From assembly GCA_015501585.1 (NCBI GenBank), contig JADNRY010000004.1, positions 62,001 through 126,000 on the forward strand: a stretch of 64,000 nucleotides of DNA, read 5' to 3'. This DNA is from Rhodocollybia butyracea. Taxonomy: Eukaryota; Basidiomycota; Agaricomycetes; Agaricales; Omphalotaceae. Position numbers and translations under genes: made by a program. Below the pieces are notes generated by a model. It saw nothing but the letters and a program-made list of their open reading frames with translations. It was not told the origin of the DNA and searched no databases. Below are positions 62,066-64,000 of the stretch, piece after piece. Each line of letters starts with the position of its first letter. The stretch's first letter is position 1.

Positions 62066-64000
62066 ATGTCCTCTTCAGCTCACAACTTACATTTGGTCAA
62101 CTCGTCCTTGGCTCGTCGAAGATATCCACTGCGCAACTCCTCACCATCAGCTAGAAAACGCGGTCAGAAGACTCGCCCGACGTCGAACGGTTTTCACGCG
62201 TCAGATTTACGCCCTGTTCTCGTTCCATTGCACCCAAATCTTCGCCGGCTTCCTTCTCGTACTTTTCTGTCAGAAAAAGCTTCAGAGTCGACAATGAACC
62301 CTCGTGTCGGTTCTAAGCGGAAGCGCGTGGCCAGTGGTGGTAACGAGAACGCGGTACACGGCAACCAGCCGACGCGCGGTTCTGGCCGTAGCATGAAGCG
62401 CTTTAAGACGGCTAGGAGGTCCAGCGAAACTAGCGAAGATGACGAGCTCAGTTCGATGGACGTTGACACAGAGTCCCAGCGGGGCCGTAGAAGAGGCCAA
62501 GTCGCGACTGATACAGAGTCCGAAGAAGGTGATGACGACAGCGGTGAAAACGAGAGTGTAGACGACGACGACGAATCTTGTAAGCTTCATCGGTGCATCT
62601 ACCAAGTTTCTGCTCATTTTCTGCCTTTACAGCCGACGACTACTTGATTTCTTCTGCTCCATCACGTGTTCTCAGCCGTATGCGCAAAGACGACTTGGTG
62701 CGTCTTTACGGCCTCGCTGGCCTCACAGACGATGCCGAGACCCTCACAAAGTCGGATATCGTTGAAGCCATTATTACTGCCCGTGATGACATTGCGTCCT
62801 TGCCTCCTTCCTCGCCACTTGGTCGAGGTTCAAGCGACTATTCATCAGATGATGCTATTGTCCCTGATGAACAAGCGACGCCAATGCCTAACCTCCGACG
62901 CCGTGTTACATTGAATAACGAGATAGCCTCTCGCCGACCACTTAAAAGTCGGAGCCTTTCCATGGGTCATTTGAACGAAGACAGCTCCTCTACACGTTCT
63001 CGCCCAAAAAGACAGAGCAACAAGTCTTCTGAAGGCGCCAGCAGTTCTGGCTCGAGGCAAGTCATCTCCCACGTCATCTATTAAATGTTACTTATTACTA
63101 TTTTCACAGGCGAAACTCACGGTCCTCGCCAGTATCGACCCGTCTTGGGCACTCCATTTCCTCACCTCCTGCACATCATCTACGCTCCCGCAAGCCCTTA
63201 GTACCCGCATTAAGTTCAATCCCTTCTACCTCACGTCTCCTAGTCGATCCAGCCCTACTCCCTACACCCGATGGGCTTTCCGGTTCCGGAACTACCCCCA
63301 CCGCTGCCCTTGCCGCCTTCACTTTCACCATTCACCGGAAAGGTAAATCAAAACAAGTTGAATTTGACGACTCTGTCCGGTGTCTTAAATCACCGCCCAA
63401 AAGGTCGGCCTTTGCCCGATGTCTATAGCGGACAGCGAGAGCGATTTGACGGAGCTCGAGGAGTTGGAATCACAGATAGGGTATCAACCTAGCCCCAGAC
63501 GACTACGCAGTAAAGACAAGCGTCGACGCTCCAATTCGGAAAGTGCTAGTGCAGGTGGGGTTCCTTTGGAGGCCCTTGAAGCTCGACGAGTCACTCCTAT
63601 GCGTAAAGCCAAGAAGAGGACAAGGAGCCTCAAGGAAGATTCGACTGAGCAAGAACAAGAGGAGGAGGAGGAAGGAGGTGACGAAGATGTGGCTGACGAA
63701 GATGAGGTTGATGAGCTCGTATCCACCGAATCTGCTTCTGTCTCTCCCACTCGACGTACTCCCATGATACGTCGACTGCGGTCTCGTAGAAATCCACATG
63801 AAGATCCTAGTGATGGCGACAATGAGGAGGAGGAGGAGGAGGAGGAAGGGGTGGAGGAGGAACCGGAAGAAGGAGCAGAAGAAGAGGAGCAGGAAGAGGA
63901 AGAGGAAGGAGAGGAAGAAGGAGCCGAAGTAGAAGATGACGATGACGAGCAGACAATTGCCGTTGAACCTCGTAAGCTCCGCAATGGAAAGATTGTAGGC
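62066..64000 (+). CDS. acidic nuclear protein with SAP-like segment, 3' truncated by window end
   Basis: ATG 62066 (MSSSAHNLHLVNSSLARRRY) then basic NLS-like runs (GSKRKRVAS, RSMKRFKTARR) and acidic Ser/Asp blocks. After an intron (62580-62632), SAPSRVLSRMRKDDLVRLYG and LAGLTDDAETLTKSDIVEAI resemble a SAP-type helix-loop-helix. Serine/arginine-rich linkers follow, then long Glu runs and PRKLRNGKIVG at the window edge. Intron 63057-63109 has a GC donor in ideal context (AG|GCAAGT). Composition suggests a chromatin-associated factor. The defining domain, if any, lies beyond 64,000. Confidence 0.6.

Overview
This is a 64 kb piece of a filamentous fungal chromosome, very probably from a mushroom-forming basidiomycete (Agaricomycetes). 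The evidence is gene-dense DNA with many 45-70 nt GT-AG introns, short intergenic gaps, and families typical of that class: CHAT/TPR proteins, DUF6593, F-box-like proteins, secreted GMC oxidases, copper radical oxidases and wax-synthase-like acyltransferases. No prokaryotic features, CRISPR array or rRNA were seen. Gene models below were built by joining reading frames across splice sites read by eye. Most internal junctions are well supported by family motifs; some 5' ends are not.

Layout. 0-5.4 kb: a membrane-bound acyltransferase (-) and a CHAT-TPR protein (+). 5.9-17.7 kb: housekeeping block with Csm1/Pcs1-type monopolin subunit (+), GPI mannosyltransferase III (-), ADGF-type adenosine deaminase (+), a three-KH RNA-binding protein (-), ribosome-assembly factor BRX1 (+) and an arrestin-like protein (+). 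17.8-21.5 kb: mobile-element territory with a 2.1 kb foldback DNA transposon carrying a perfect 8-bp target duplication, and a 158-bp MITE-like inverted repeat. 21.7-32.1 kb: a DUF4139 (MuiA-like) protein, a PCD-like zinc-knuckle protein, a DUF1295-like membrane enzyme, a secreted copper radical oxidase and a secreted GMC oxidoreductase. The last two are a plausible peroxide-generating pair in lignocellulose decay. 32.6-33.4 kb: a decayed copy of a proteasome beta subunit. 33.6-43.7 kb: a DUF3835 (URI/Bud27-like) protein and a giant protein of about 2,290 residues that fuses a ZNFX1-type SF1 helicase to three CbxX/CfqX-type AAA+ modules. 44-53 kb: fatty aldehyde dehydrogenase, PNO1, a small single-pass membrane protein and a GH18 enzyme. 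53-59 kb: a rearranged stretch with a duplicated PNO1 5' fragment, two related F-box-gene tails, a perfect 21-bp hairpin and a poly(T) retroposon-like insert. 59-64 kb: an unknown protein, a DUF6593-like protein, and the 5' part of an acidic nuclear protein cut by the window edge.

Several genes sit head to head with 130-210 bp between start codons, so their promoters are probably bidirectional. Three single-base frame losses, each in or beside a G or C run, lie in two otherwise intact neighbouring genes. They look like homopolymer under-calls in the assembly rather than biology. The strongest leads for unusual biology are the helicase/triple-AAA fusion, the CHAT-TPR protein and the foldback element.
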